From JBFLXB01 sp964570625 (lineage in GTDB: Bacteria > Nitrospirota > Nitrospiria > 2-01-FULL-66-17): a stretch of DNA of 64,000 nt. The stretch spans positions 1 through 64,000 of the forward strand of contig CAZMYW010000026.1 of NCBI GenBank assembly GCA_964570625.1, given 5' to 3'. The notes under the pieces were generated by a model. That model made no database searches. It worked only from the letters and a program-made list of their open reading frames with translations, and was not told the origin of the DNA. Shown one piece after another: positions 11,384 through 18,189 of the stretch (the stretch's first letter is position 1; the number at the start of each line of letters is the position of its first letter). The position numbers and the translations under genes were made by a program.

Positions 11384-12594
11384 TGACGTCGAGCCCAGTC
11401 GAGGCTGTGGCCGCGGTCGCCGAACCCACGGGCTCCGCAGAGCCGTGCGTGCACCGGGGATTCGAGGTGGTGGCGGTCGATCCCGTCACGGGCACGCGCC
11501 GCGGTCGGTTGCACACGCCGCACGGGGTGATCGAGACTCCGGCGTTTATGCCGGTGGGGACGTCCGCGGTCGTGAAGGGGGTGGATCCCGACGATCTGGT
11601 GACGGCCGGAGCGCAGATCATTCTGGCCAACGCGTACCATTTGATGCTGCGTCCCGGCCACCGGCTCATTGCCGAGCGGGGCGGCCTCCACCCATTTATG
11701 GGATGGGCTCGCCCGATCCTCACGGATAGCGGTGGGTTTCAGGTCTATAGCTTGGCCGCATTACGTCGCGTCACCGACGAAGGCGTGTCGTTCCGCTCGC
11801 ATCTCGACGGCACACTCCACCATCTGACGCCCGAAGCGTCGATGGAGATCCAGGACGCGTTGGGAGCCGACATCGTGATGGCGTTCGACGAATGCGTGGC
11901 GTACCCGACCACCGACGCGGACGCCGGCCAGGCCCTGCGCCGAACCACGGGATGGGCGCGGCGGTGCGTGGCGGTGAGGCGTCGCCGGCCGTCGCTGCTC
12001 TTCGGTATCGTCCAGGGGGGCTTTTCGCTCCCGCTGCGGGATCGTGCCGTCGAGGAGATCGTTGCGTTGGGGTTCGACGGCTACGCGATCGGGGGCCTGT
12101 CGGTCGGCGAGCCGAAAGCAGACATGCTTCGGGTGATCGACCACGTCGTCCCCCAGCTGCCGACCTCTCACCCGCGCTATCTGATGGGGGTCGGAACCCC
12201 GAGCGACTTGGTCGACGGCGTGGCGAGAGGACTCGACCTGTTCGATTGTGTGATGCCGACGCGGCATGCCCGTACCGGATGGCTCTTCACCAGCGAAGGA
12301 CGGGTTTCGATCAAACACTCCCGATACGCCACCGACGATGAGCCGCTCGACTCGGCGTGTGGGTGTTCGACCTGTCGACGGTTCTCGCGGGCCTACTTGC
12401 GGCATCTGTTTATCGCCAACGATCCGCTGGCCGTGCGACTCCACACCATTCACAATCTGACCTTCTATTTGGGATTGATGGCTGACATACGACAGGCCAT
12501 CGCGGACAAACAATTCGGGAAATGGTTGGCGCGGACACGCACCGCGGCGTGGTATCGGGCCACGACGGTTCGACAAGAGGAGGATTCTCAGTGA
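11383..12594 (+). CDS. tgt: Queuine tRNA-ribosyltransferase
   Basis: About 403 aa. It exchanges guanine 34 of GUN-anticodon tRNAs for preQ1. Catalytic and binding motifs are present: LTDSGGFQVYSL, MAFDECVAYP, FGIVQGG, GLSVGEP, nucleophile Asp in LDLFDCVMPTRHARTG, and the zinc site CGCSTCRRF...HLF near residue 330. The start is GTG 11380 or ATG 11383, both overlapping the argS stop. The N-terminus is about 20 residues longer than typical. tgt-yajC-secDF is a common bacterial gene order. Confidence 0.97.
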   Translation: MTSSPVEAVAAVAEPTGSAEPCVHRGFEVVAVDPVTGTRRGRLHTPHGVIETPAFMPVGTSAVVKGVDPDDLVTAGAQIILANAYHLMLRPGHRLIAERGGLHPFMGWARPILTDSGGFQVYSLAALRRVTDEGVSFRSHLDGTLHHLTPEASMEIQDALGADIVMAFDECVAYPTTDADAGQALRRTTGWARRCVAVRRRRPSLLFGIVQGGFSLPLRDRAVEEIVALGFDGYAIGGLSVGEPKADMLRVIDHVVPQLPTSHPRYLMGVGTPSDLVDGVARGLDLFDCVMPTRHARTGWLFTSEGRVSIKHSRYATDDEPLDSACGCSTCRRFSRAYLRHLFIANDPLAVRLHTIHNLTFYLGLMADIRQAIADKQFGKWLARTRTAAWYRATTVRQEEDSQ

Positions 12595-12983
12595 GGATGT
12601 TCTGGGGACACAGGGGTTCGGTCCAACTCGCCGCCGGGCTGGTGGGGTCGCTGTCGACCGCCTCTTTGGCGGCAGCACAGGAGGCGGCGGGGCCGGGTGG
12701 TGCGCTCGGGCCGCTATCGGGATTTATTCCGTTTTTGTTGATCATCGTGCTCTTTTACGTCCTGCTGATCTTGCCCCAGCAGCGCCGGCAAAAGAAGGCC
12801 CGAGCCATGCTTGAGGCGCTGAAAAAGGACGATAAAATCGTGACCTCCGGAGGACTGTACGGCGTGGTCAAGAGTTTGTCCAAGGACACGGTCACGCTCG
12901 AAGTCGGCAAAGGCCTGAGCCTCAAGGTCCGACGCGACGCGATCGCGGAATTGCGGAGCGGGGACGACGAGGAGTCGAAGTGA
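12591..12983 (+). CDS. yajC: Preprotein translocase subunit YajC
   Basis: A 130-aa inner-membrane protein that associates with SecDF. An N-terminal hydrophobic stretch with an Ala-Gln-rich junction (about 10-30) precedes the characteristic transmembrane helix FIPFLLIIVLFYVLLILPQQ, then RRQKKARAM and the conserved DKIVTSGGLYGVV. The GTG start is set by AGAGGAGG 7 nt upstream and overlaps the tgt stop. The stop overlaps secD. Confidence 0.95.
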   Translation: MRMFWGHRGSVQLAAGLVGSLSTASLAAAQEAAGPGGALGPLSGFIPFLLIIVLFYVLLILPQQRRQKKARAMLEALKKDDKIVTSGGLYGVVKSLSKDTVTLEVGKGLSLKVRRDAIAELRSGDDEESK

Positions 12984-14611
12984 AACGCGGCGTCAAAGGG
13001 CGGTTCCTGTTGATCGGGGTCACGGTGCTCCTCTCCGTGGTGTTCTTTTTGCCGTCGACTCCGTGGTTCGACTCCATGCCGGACTGGTGGAAGCGCATGT
13101 TGCCGCACCAGGGCATCACCTTGGGGCTTGACCTCCAAGGCGGCATGCACTTGGTGATGGAGGTGGATGTGGAGCGCGCGGTGGACAACGCGCTCGACCG
13201 CGCGGTGTTGGATCTGGGCGACCGTCTCAAAGAACAGCAGGTCAACGCGACGGTGACGCGCGACGGGCGCTCGCTGGTCGTGGCGATGACCGACGCAGCG
13301 GACCGCGAGAAGGTCTCCAAGATCGTGGACGAACGCTTCCCGATCCTCACATCAGGCGACCTTCGAGATCAGAATCTGGTGCTGGACTTGCGCAGCGGGG
13401 AAACCGAACGGATGCAAAAGGGCGCGATTGCTCAGGCGTTGGAGACCATCCGGAACCGGATCGATCAGTTCGGCGTCACCGAACCGCTCATTCAGCGCCA
13501 GGGTGAACGGCAGATCCTGATCCAGCTGCCGGGTGAAAAAAATCCCCAGCGGGCGCTGAACCTCATTGGGAAAACCGCACTCCTGGAGTTCAAAGTGGTC
13601 GACGACGACAGTCCCGTCGCGGCGCAGTTTCCTGAGCGGGTTCCCGCGGGACAGGAAGAGGCGTGGTTGGCGGAATGGCGGCCCAAGATTCCTCCAGACG
13701 ATGAGATTCTCTTCGAGCGGGTGGTCGAAGAAGGGGGTCCGGTCAGCAAGCAACCGTATCTCGTCAAACAACGAGCGGCCATGACCGGCGAGTCGCTCCA
13801 GGACGCGTTGGTGACGATCGGCGAGTTCAACGAGGCACAGGTGTCGATCACGTTCGATGGTGCCGGTGCGAGTCAGTTCGAGCGCATCACCTCGGAGTAC
13901 GTCAGGAAGCGGCTGGCCATCGTGCTGGATGATTCGGTGTATTCCGCGCCGGTGATTCAGGAGCGGATTGCCGGTGGTCGTGCGCAGATTTCCGGCTCCT
14001 TTACCATGGAGGAAGCCAACGACCTCGCGATCGTGTTACGCGCCGGGGCGCTGCCCGCGCCGGTCCACGTGATTCAGAACGTCACGGTGGGACCGTCGCT
14101 GGGGCAAGACTCGATCGATGCGGGGATTCGCGCCGCCTGGATCGGCACGCTCTTGGTCATCGTGTTCATGGCGATTTACTATCGGCTGGCCGGCGTGATT
14201 GCCGACTTTGCCCTGATCCTCAACGTGGTCCTGCTGATCGGCGCGTTGGCGGCATTGAACGCCACGCTGACCTTGCCGGGTATTGCGGGCATCATCTTGA
14301 CCATCGGGATGGCGGTTGACTCCAACGTGTTGATCTTCGAGCGTATACGGGAGGAGCTGCGTCAAGGGAAACCCGTGCGCTTAGCCGTGGACGCCGGGTA
14401 CGACAAAGCGTTTCTCACCATCGTCGATTCCCATGTGACGACGCTGATTACCGCGCTGGTCCTGTTCCTGTTCGGAACCGGGCCGATCAAAGGCTTCGCG
14501 GTTACGTTGACCTTGGGGGTCACGATCAACCTCTTCACCGCGCTGGTCGGGACGAAAGTCATCTTCGATCTCATGAACGCGCGGATGAAGGTCACACAGT
14601 TGAGCATCTAA
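12980..14611 (+). CDS. secD: Protein translocase subunit SecD
   Basis: A 543-aa RND-superfamily membrane protein that uses the proton-motive force to assist Sec export. TM1 is at residues 8-25, followed by the D-x-x-GG motif GLDLQGGMHLVMEV, a large periplasmic P1 domain with DQFGVTEP, and five C-terminal transmembrane helices including AVDSNVLIFERIREE. The start overlaps yajC by 4 nt; secF follows 8 nt later. Confidence 0.97.
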   Translation: MKRGVKGRFLLIGVTVLLSVVFFLPSTPWFDSMPDWWKRMLPHQGITLGLDLQGGMHLVMEVDVERAVDNALDRAVLDLGDRLKEQQVNATVTRDGRSLVVAMTDAADREKVSKIVDERFPILTSGDLRDQNLVLDLRSGETERMQKGAIAQALETIRNRIDQFGVTEPLIQRQGERQILIQLPGEKNPQRALNLIGKTALLEFKVVDDDSPVAAQFPERVPAGQEEAWLAEWRPKIPPDDEILFERVVEEGGPVSKQPYLVKQRAAMTGESLQDALVTIGEFNEAQVSITFDGAGASQFERITSEYVRKRLAIVLDDSVYSAPVIQERIAGGRAQISGSFTMEEANDLAIVLRAGALPAPVHVIQNVTVGPSLGQDSIDAGIRAAWIGTLLVIVFMAIYYRLAGVIADFALILNVVLLIGALAALNATLTLPGIAGIILTIGMAVDSNVLIFERIREELRQGKPVRLAVDAGYDKAFLTIVDSHVTTLITALVLFLFGTGPIKGFAVTLTLGVTINLFTALVGTKVIFDLMNARMKVTQLSI

Positions 14612-14619
14612 GGAGCGTT

Positions 14620-15540
14620 ATGTTCGAGCTGGTAGGCAAGACCAATATCGACTTCATCGGCATGCGAAAGTACGCCTTCGTGTTTTCCGGCGCGTTGGCG
14701 TTGTTGGGTCTCGTCACGGTCATTCAGATCGTTCGCGGGCAGGCCAACACGGGCATCGATTTCGCGGGGGGAACCGCGGTCCAGCTCCAATTCGAACGGC
14801 CGGTTCCGCTCGAAGAAGCGCGGGCCTTGCTCGAGAAAGAAGGGTTTCCCGACGCGGAGATCCAGCAGTTCACCGACGGTAACAAGCTGCTCATCCGGGT
14901 GAAAAAACAGACGACGATCCAAGAAAAAACCGCGGACCGTTTGGTGACGGTCTTTAAGCAGGGATTTGAGTCGAACCCGTTCGTCGTCGACAGCACGATC
15001 GAAATCGGCCCGACGGTGGGAGAGAAGTTGCAGCAAGATGCCATGAAGGCCATCACCATCGCGCTGATCGGGATCGTGCTGTACATCGCGTTGCGGTTCG
15101 AACTCCGCTTCGGCGTCGCCGCCGCAGTCGCTACGCTCCACGACGTGCTCGCGGTGCTGGGGATCCTGTGGCTGCTCGAGAAGGAGATCAATCTATTGAT
15201 CGTGACCGCGCTGCTCACGCTCGCGGGGTATTCGTTGACCGACACCGTGGTGGTGTTCGATCGTATTCGAGAAAATCTGCGTAATCGACGTCGCGACAGC
15301 CTGGCGATCGTCATCAATAGCGGGATCAATCAAGTGCTCTCCCGAACGATCATCGTGAATTTGACCGCGCTGTTTGTGTTGGTCGCCCTCGTGTTCTTCG
15401 GTGGAGAGGTCTTGCACGATTTTTCGCTGGCTTTGCTGATGGGCGTGGTGATCGGCACCTACTCGTCGATCTTCGTGGCGAGTCCGTTGCTTCTCTTGTG
15501 GCCGGGGGCTCAAGGGAAGTTGCTCAAACGGACGGCCTGA
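14620..15540 (+). CDS. secF: Protein translocase subunit SecF
   Basis: A 306-aa partner of SecD. TM1 is at residues 17-37, then the GIDFAGGT motif, a short periplasmic domain, and TM2-6 with the SecF signature TDTVVVFDRIRENLR. An AAGGAG ribosome-binding site lies just upstream (14610-14615). Last gene of the tgt-yajC-secDF run; repeat hairpins follow. Confidence 0.97.
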   Translation: MFELVGKTNIDFIGMRKYAFVFSGALALLGLVTVIQIVRGQANTGIDFAGGTAVQLQFERPVPLEEARALLEKEGFPDAEIQQFTDGNKLLIRVKKQTTIQEKTADRLVTVFKQGFESNPFVVDSTIEIGPTVGEKLQQDAMKAITIALIGIVLYIALRFELRFGVAAAVATLHDVLAVLGILWLLEKEINLLIVTALLTLAGYSLTDTVVVFDRIRENLRNRRRDSLAIVINSGINQVLSRTIIVNLTALFVLVALVFFGGEVLHDFSLALLMGVVIGTYSSIFVASPLLLLWPGAQGKLLKRTA

Positions 15541-15601
15541 CCGGGTGGGTCTCGATCGCGGTGCGCCGACATTCCTTCGCCACACCTGGAAGGACCCCTG
15601 C

Positions 15602-15643
15602 GGCGCATGGACATGGCGAGCCACTGGCAGGCTCGCTGCAGGT
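15602..15643 (+). repeat. Hairpin-bearing repeat, copy A
   Basis: First of two related 42-43-nt units after secF. It contains a 7-bp stem, GCGAGCC (15616-15622) with GGCTCGC (15630-15636), in a frame shared with copy B (GACATGGCG ... CGCTGCA(G/A)GTT). Confidence 0.75.
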
Positions 15644-15670
15644 TGCTTCGCCACTTGTGGGGTGGTTTAC

Positions 15671-15713
15671 GGCCCATCGACATGGCGCACCACACGGTGG
15701 TGCGCTGCAAGTT
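15671..15713 (+). repeat. Hairpin-bearing repeat, copy B
   Basis: Second unit. Its 9-bp stem, GCGCACCAC (15685-15693) with GTGGTGCGC (15697-15705), has a 3-nt loop. Relative to copy A, two stem pairs are changed on both sides, so pairing is kept. It abuts a -35 box at 15714. Confidence 0.75.
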
Positions 15714-15743
15714 TTGACAGCAACGGACGGTCTCCGCTATCAT
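15714..15743 (+). promoter_or_regulatory. Sigma-70-type promoter
   Basis: TTGACA (15714-15719), 18-nt spacer, TATCAT (15738-15743). Initiation is predicted near 15750, only a few bases before the TTG start at 15757. It adjoins hairpin copy B, which could influence its use. Confidence 0.55.
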
Positions 15744-15756
15744 CCCGCGATATTCC

Positions 15757-16422
15757 TTGAGCATCTATCTCTCAGCTAAGGGGGGCGGTCCTCGGTACGG
15801 ACGCGTCCGGTATCGTGTCCTCGTGGCGAGCCTGTTGGTCGCTGGGATAGGGGTCGCGTGTACGCCGCGCCCTCCCGTGTTGGCGCCGTTACCCGTGACT
15901 GCCGCGCCGGGGGCGAGGGATGTCGTAGTTCACGTTCGACCGATCGACACCCGACTCGGGAGCGACGACCGTCGGCAATACGGTGTGGATATGGGCGCGT
16001 ATTTTTCGGCGTTTCTCGTCAGCGTCGAAAATCGGACTGCGCATGACCTGGCGGTTGATCTGGCGCCATCGACGCTCCGTGGACCGTCGGAGTCGGGAAC
16101 CATGGTCCTGAGCGACGACGAATTGGTGAGGACGTACCGCCGGGGAGGGATGAATGAGAGCGCCGTGGAACTGATTGCCAAGGCGCCCGCGGTGGTGAAG
16201 CGGGAACTGGAGCAGATACGAGCGTCGCGGATACCGGCGACGCAGCTCACGCCCGGCGGCCGGGTCGAGGGAGTCCTGTTGTTTCGACCGCCGACGACGG
16301 ACGGGTGTGCTCCGTCCGTGTTGACAATTCGGGGAATTGAGATCGTGGATCAACCGCAGGTCCTGGAGTTCGAGTTTCCCCTGGATCCGTGCGGCGGTGG
16401 AACCCCGGGGACCGGGTCGTAG
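15757..16422 (+). CDS. Secreted protein, possible lipoprotein, of unknown function
   Basis: A 221-aa protein from a TTG start. A basic n-region (RYGRVRYR) and hydrophobic core (VLVASLLVAGIGVAC) form a signal peptide ending at a Cys. The lipobox is imperfect (Gly at -3), so lipidation is uncertain. GTG 15823 is in frame but would drop all positive signal-peptide residues. The mature part has VENRTAHDLAVDLAPSTL and GGRVEGVLLFRPP, resembling beta-sandwich proteins. No family is recognised. Confidence 0.6.
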   Translation: MSIYLSAKGGGPRYGRVRYRVLVASLLVAGIGVACTPRPPVLAPLPVTAAPGARDVVVHVRPIDTRLGSDDRRQYGVDMGAYFSAFLVSVENRTAHDLAVDLAPSTLRGPSESGTMVLSDDELVRTYRRGGMNESAVELIAKAPAVVKRELEQIRASRIPATQLTPGGRVEGVLLFRPPTTDGCAPSVLTIRGIEIVDQPQVLEFEFPLDPCGGGTPGTGS

Positions 16423-16425
16423 CGC

Positions 16426-16584
16426 TCAGCGAATGGTCAGCGACGCGGCGTCCTTGCGTTGGTTTTCCAAGATGGTGTGATCGACGATCGAACCGCAGTT
16501 GACGCACTTCCAAGCGTAGAAGGTGAGAAAGTAGTCCGATAACCGCTCGCTGTACATCATCCCGCTGCATTTTGGACAGGTCAT
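16426..16584 (-). CDS. Small zinc-ribbon protein
   Basis: A 52-aa protein with two CxxC knuckles (C3-C6 and C27-C30: CPKC and CVNC) around YSERLSDYFLTFYAWK, a rubredoxin-like zinc-ribbon layout. AAGGAG precedes the ATG at 16584 with good spacing. It is one of only two - strand genes in the window and ends 3 nt from the stop of the convergent upstream gene. Function unknown; the pattern fits small nucleic-acid or protein-binding zinc ribbons. Confidence 0.75.
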   Translation of the reverse strand: MTCPKCSGMMYSERLSDYFLTFYAWKCVNCGSIVDHTILENQRKDAASLTIR

Positions 16585-16769
16585 GGACAACTCCTTGTGA
16601 GGGTGAGACGACTCGATACGCACGAAACTGAACGCATTGAGGCACCTATTCAGCAAGCGCTATGCCATATGAGTTTTTCGGAAAGGCCCCCAGAAACCAG
16701 GTTCTCAGGGCGATTCGGCTGGTTCCTATGGAATTCTTGTGTCAGTAAATTGACGGATGGTGTCAAAAA
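16585..16769. other. Intergenic region between divergent zinc-ribbon gene and radC
   Basis: A 185-nt AT-richer stretch that should contain both promoters. A TTGACG at 16750-16755 is a possible -35, but no well-spaced -10 is convincing on either strand. Confidence 0.4.
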
Positions 16770-17510
16770 TTGTCGCTACTAGGTAAGGCGCGGCAGAGTG
16801 AAACAGCCGCCCGTCCACCGTCCTATCCTATTACATCGTGGCCGTGCGACGAACGGCCCAGGGAGCGGCTGTTGGAGCGGGGCGCGGACGGGATGACCGA
16901 CGCGCAGCTCATTGCCATCCTGCTCCGCACCGGACGGAAACGCCAAAGCGCGGTGGATCTCGCCATGCACTTATTGGGGGAGTTCGGGGATCTGCGGGGG
17001 CTGGCGCAGGCGTCTGCGGTGGAACTCTGCCGCATCAACGGGGTGGGACCGGCCAAAGCCGCCCAACTCAAGGCCGCGCACGAACTAGGGCGCCGAGCCG
17101 CGTCGGCTCCCCTACGAGTCGGCGCCGCCATCGAGTCCAGCGCGATGGTGTTCGAACACTTCGGGCCGCTGTTGAAGGGCCTCAAGCAGGAACGGTTCAT
17201 CGGACTCTACCTGGATGGTCGGCATCGTGTCGTGTCCGAGCGAACCGTGTCCGAAGGAAGTCTGACGGCGAGCCTGGTCCATCCGCGGGAAGCGTTCGCT
17301 CCCGCGGTGCGGGCGTCGGCCGCCGCCGTGATTTTTCTCCACAACCATCCCAGCGGAGACGAAACCCCGAGCCGTGAAGATAAGGAACTCACCGCCCGTC
17401 TGGTTGCGTGCGGTCGGTTGCTCGGAATTCCCATGCTGGATCACGTGGTGATCGGGGCGGAGCGCTACTTCAGTTTTGCCGACCACCGCCTCTTGGAGGC
17501 GGGGCCGTGA
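16770..17510 (+). CDS. radC: RadC family JAB/MPN-domain protein
   Basis: About 246 aa from a TTG start. An N-terminal helix-hairpin-helix part (ITSWPCDERPRERLLERGAD, LCRINGVGPAKAAQLKAAHE) is followed by a JAMM metalloprotease-like domain with HNHPSGDETPSREDKELT. Early links to recombinational repair were withdrawn in E. coli and the molecular role is unsettled. The N-terminal context DERPRERLL matches RadC proteins, so the start is close. The stop overlaps the next ORF (GTGA). Confidence 0.92.
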   Translation: MSLLGKARQSETAARPPSYPITSWPCDERPRERLLERGADGMTDAQLIAILLRTGRKRQSAVDLAMHLLGEFGDLRGLAQASAVELCRINGVGPAKAAQLKAAHELGRRAASAPLRVGAAIESSAMVFEHFGPLLKGLKQERFIGLYLDGRHRVVSERTVSEGSLTASLVHPREAFAPAVRASAAAVIFLHNHPSGDETPSREDKELTARLVACGRLLGIPMLDHVVIGAERYFSFADHRLLEAGP

Positions 17511-17767
17511 GCGAGCGCCGCGTCGGCGAGCGCCGACGCGGTGAGCGACGAGGGGTCGTGAACCGCCGTCTTCGACACCGACGAAGCGGGATGGATCGTC
17601 GGCGAGTGTTCCGGTCGATCTCATTTGCCGATCGCCGGACCAGCGCGCGGAGGACGGGCGACCGTCGTCTGGCTGCGCGACGCTTACACGCGGGAACCGG
17701 TCAGGCCCGTCGGTCGGCTCCGGAGGCCTCGCCCGGTCAGGTGGAACGGGAGACGGCGAGATCGTAA
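17507..17767 (+). CDS. Arg-rich repeat protein of unknown function
   Basis: An 86-aa ORF from GTG 17507, overlapping the radC stop and preceded by GGAGG 7 nt upstream. It is dominated by tandem (D/E)RR units: SERRVGERRRGERRG, MDRRRVF, ADRRTSARRTGDRR. A very basic, low-complexity protein; no family is recognised. Part of its length is overlapped in another frame by the coiled-coil ORF. Translation signals are good, but GC-rich repeats can create open frames by chance. Confidence 0.5.
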   Translation: MSERRVGERRRGERRGVVNRRLRHRRSGMDRRRVFRSISFADRRTSARRTGDRRLAARRLHAGTGQARRSAPEASPGQVERETARS

Positions 17768-18084
17768 AACCTCGCACATCCCGTCGCGGCCGGGGGCCCA
17801 AGGCCGCCGAGGCGTCGAAACCTGCGGCCCGTGGGGCTCGGACGCGTGGGAGCACCGCGCCGCCGAACGCAGCGCTCGCGGCCGAACTGCGCGGTCTGCG
17901 GGGCGAGTTGGAACGGACCGCGGGGCAGGTCAGAGACGCGATCCAGAAAGTCGAGCGCCTCACGCTGGCCGTCGGCGACCTTCAGGACGAAGTCGCCGAA
18001 TTGCACGCGTCCCTCGGCGACGCGGAAGTGGAATACGGGACGGTCGAAGGCACCGACCCTGAAGTAGGCGAAGGACATGCCTAG
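17764..18084 (+). CDS. Coiled-coil ORF without a canonical start
   Basis: The frame ending at TAG 18082-18084 is open from 17545. Its second half reads as a clean coiled coil, LAAELRGLRGELERTAGQV then VERLTLAVGDLQDEVAELHA, after a basic KPRTSRRGRGPKAAE stretch. No ATG, GTG or TTG occurs in frame before TTG inside the coiled coil. Translation could begin at a rare codon near 17761, come by frameshift from the overlapping Arg-rich ORF, or the site may hold a sequence error. Coordinates mark the basic-plus-coiled-coil part only. Confidence 0.4.
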   Translation, partial: VKPRTSRRGRGPKAAEASKPAARGARTRGSTAPPNAALAAELRGLRGELERTAGQVRDAIQKVERLTLAVGDLQDEVAELHASLGDAEVEYGTVEGTDPEVGEGHA

Positions 18085-18189
18085 GCCTGCGCCGCGGCGA
18101 GCGACCCGCCGGGACGGATGGCGCCTGCGGTACCGTGGGTTCGCGACGGGGTGGGCTCCCCACCGACCGATCGGACACTCCGCGGGTTG

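Noticed and set aside
15498..15779. Short ORFs across the hairpin pair after secF
   Set aside because: They read through structured repeats, have no ribosome sites and no protein character.
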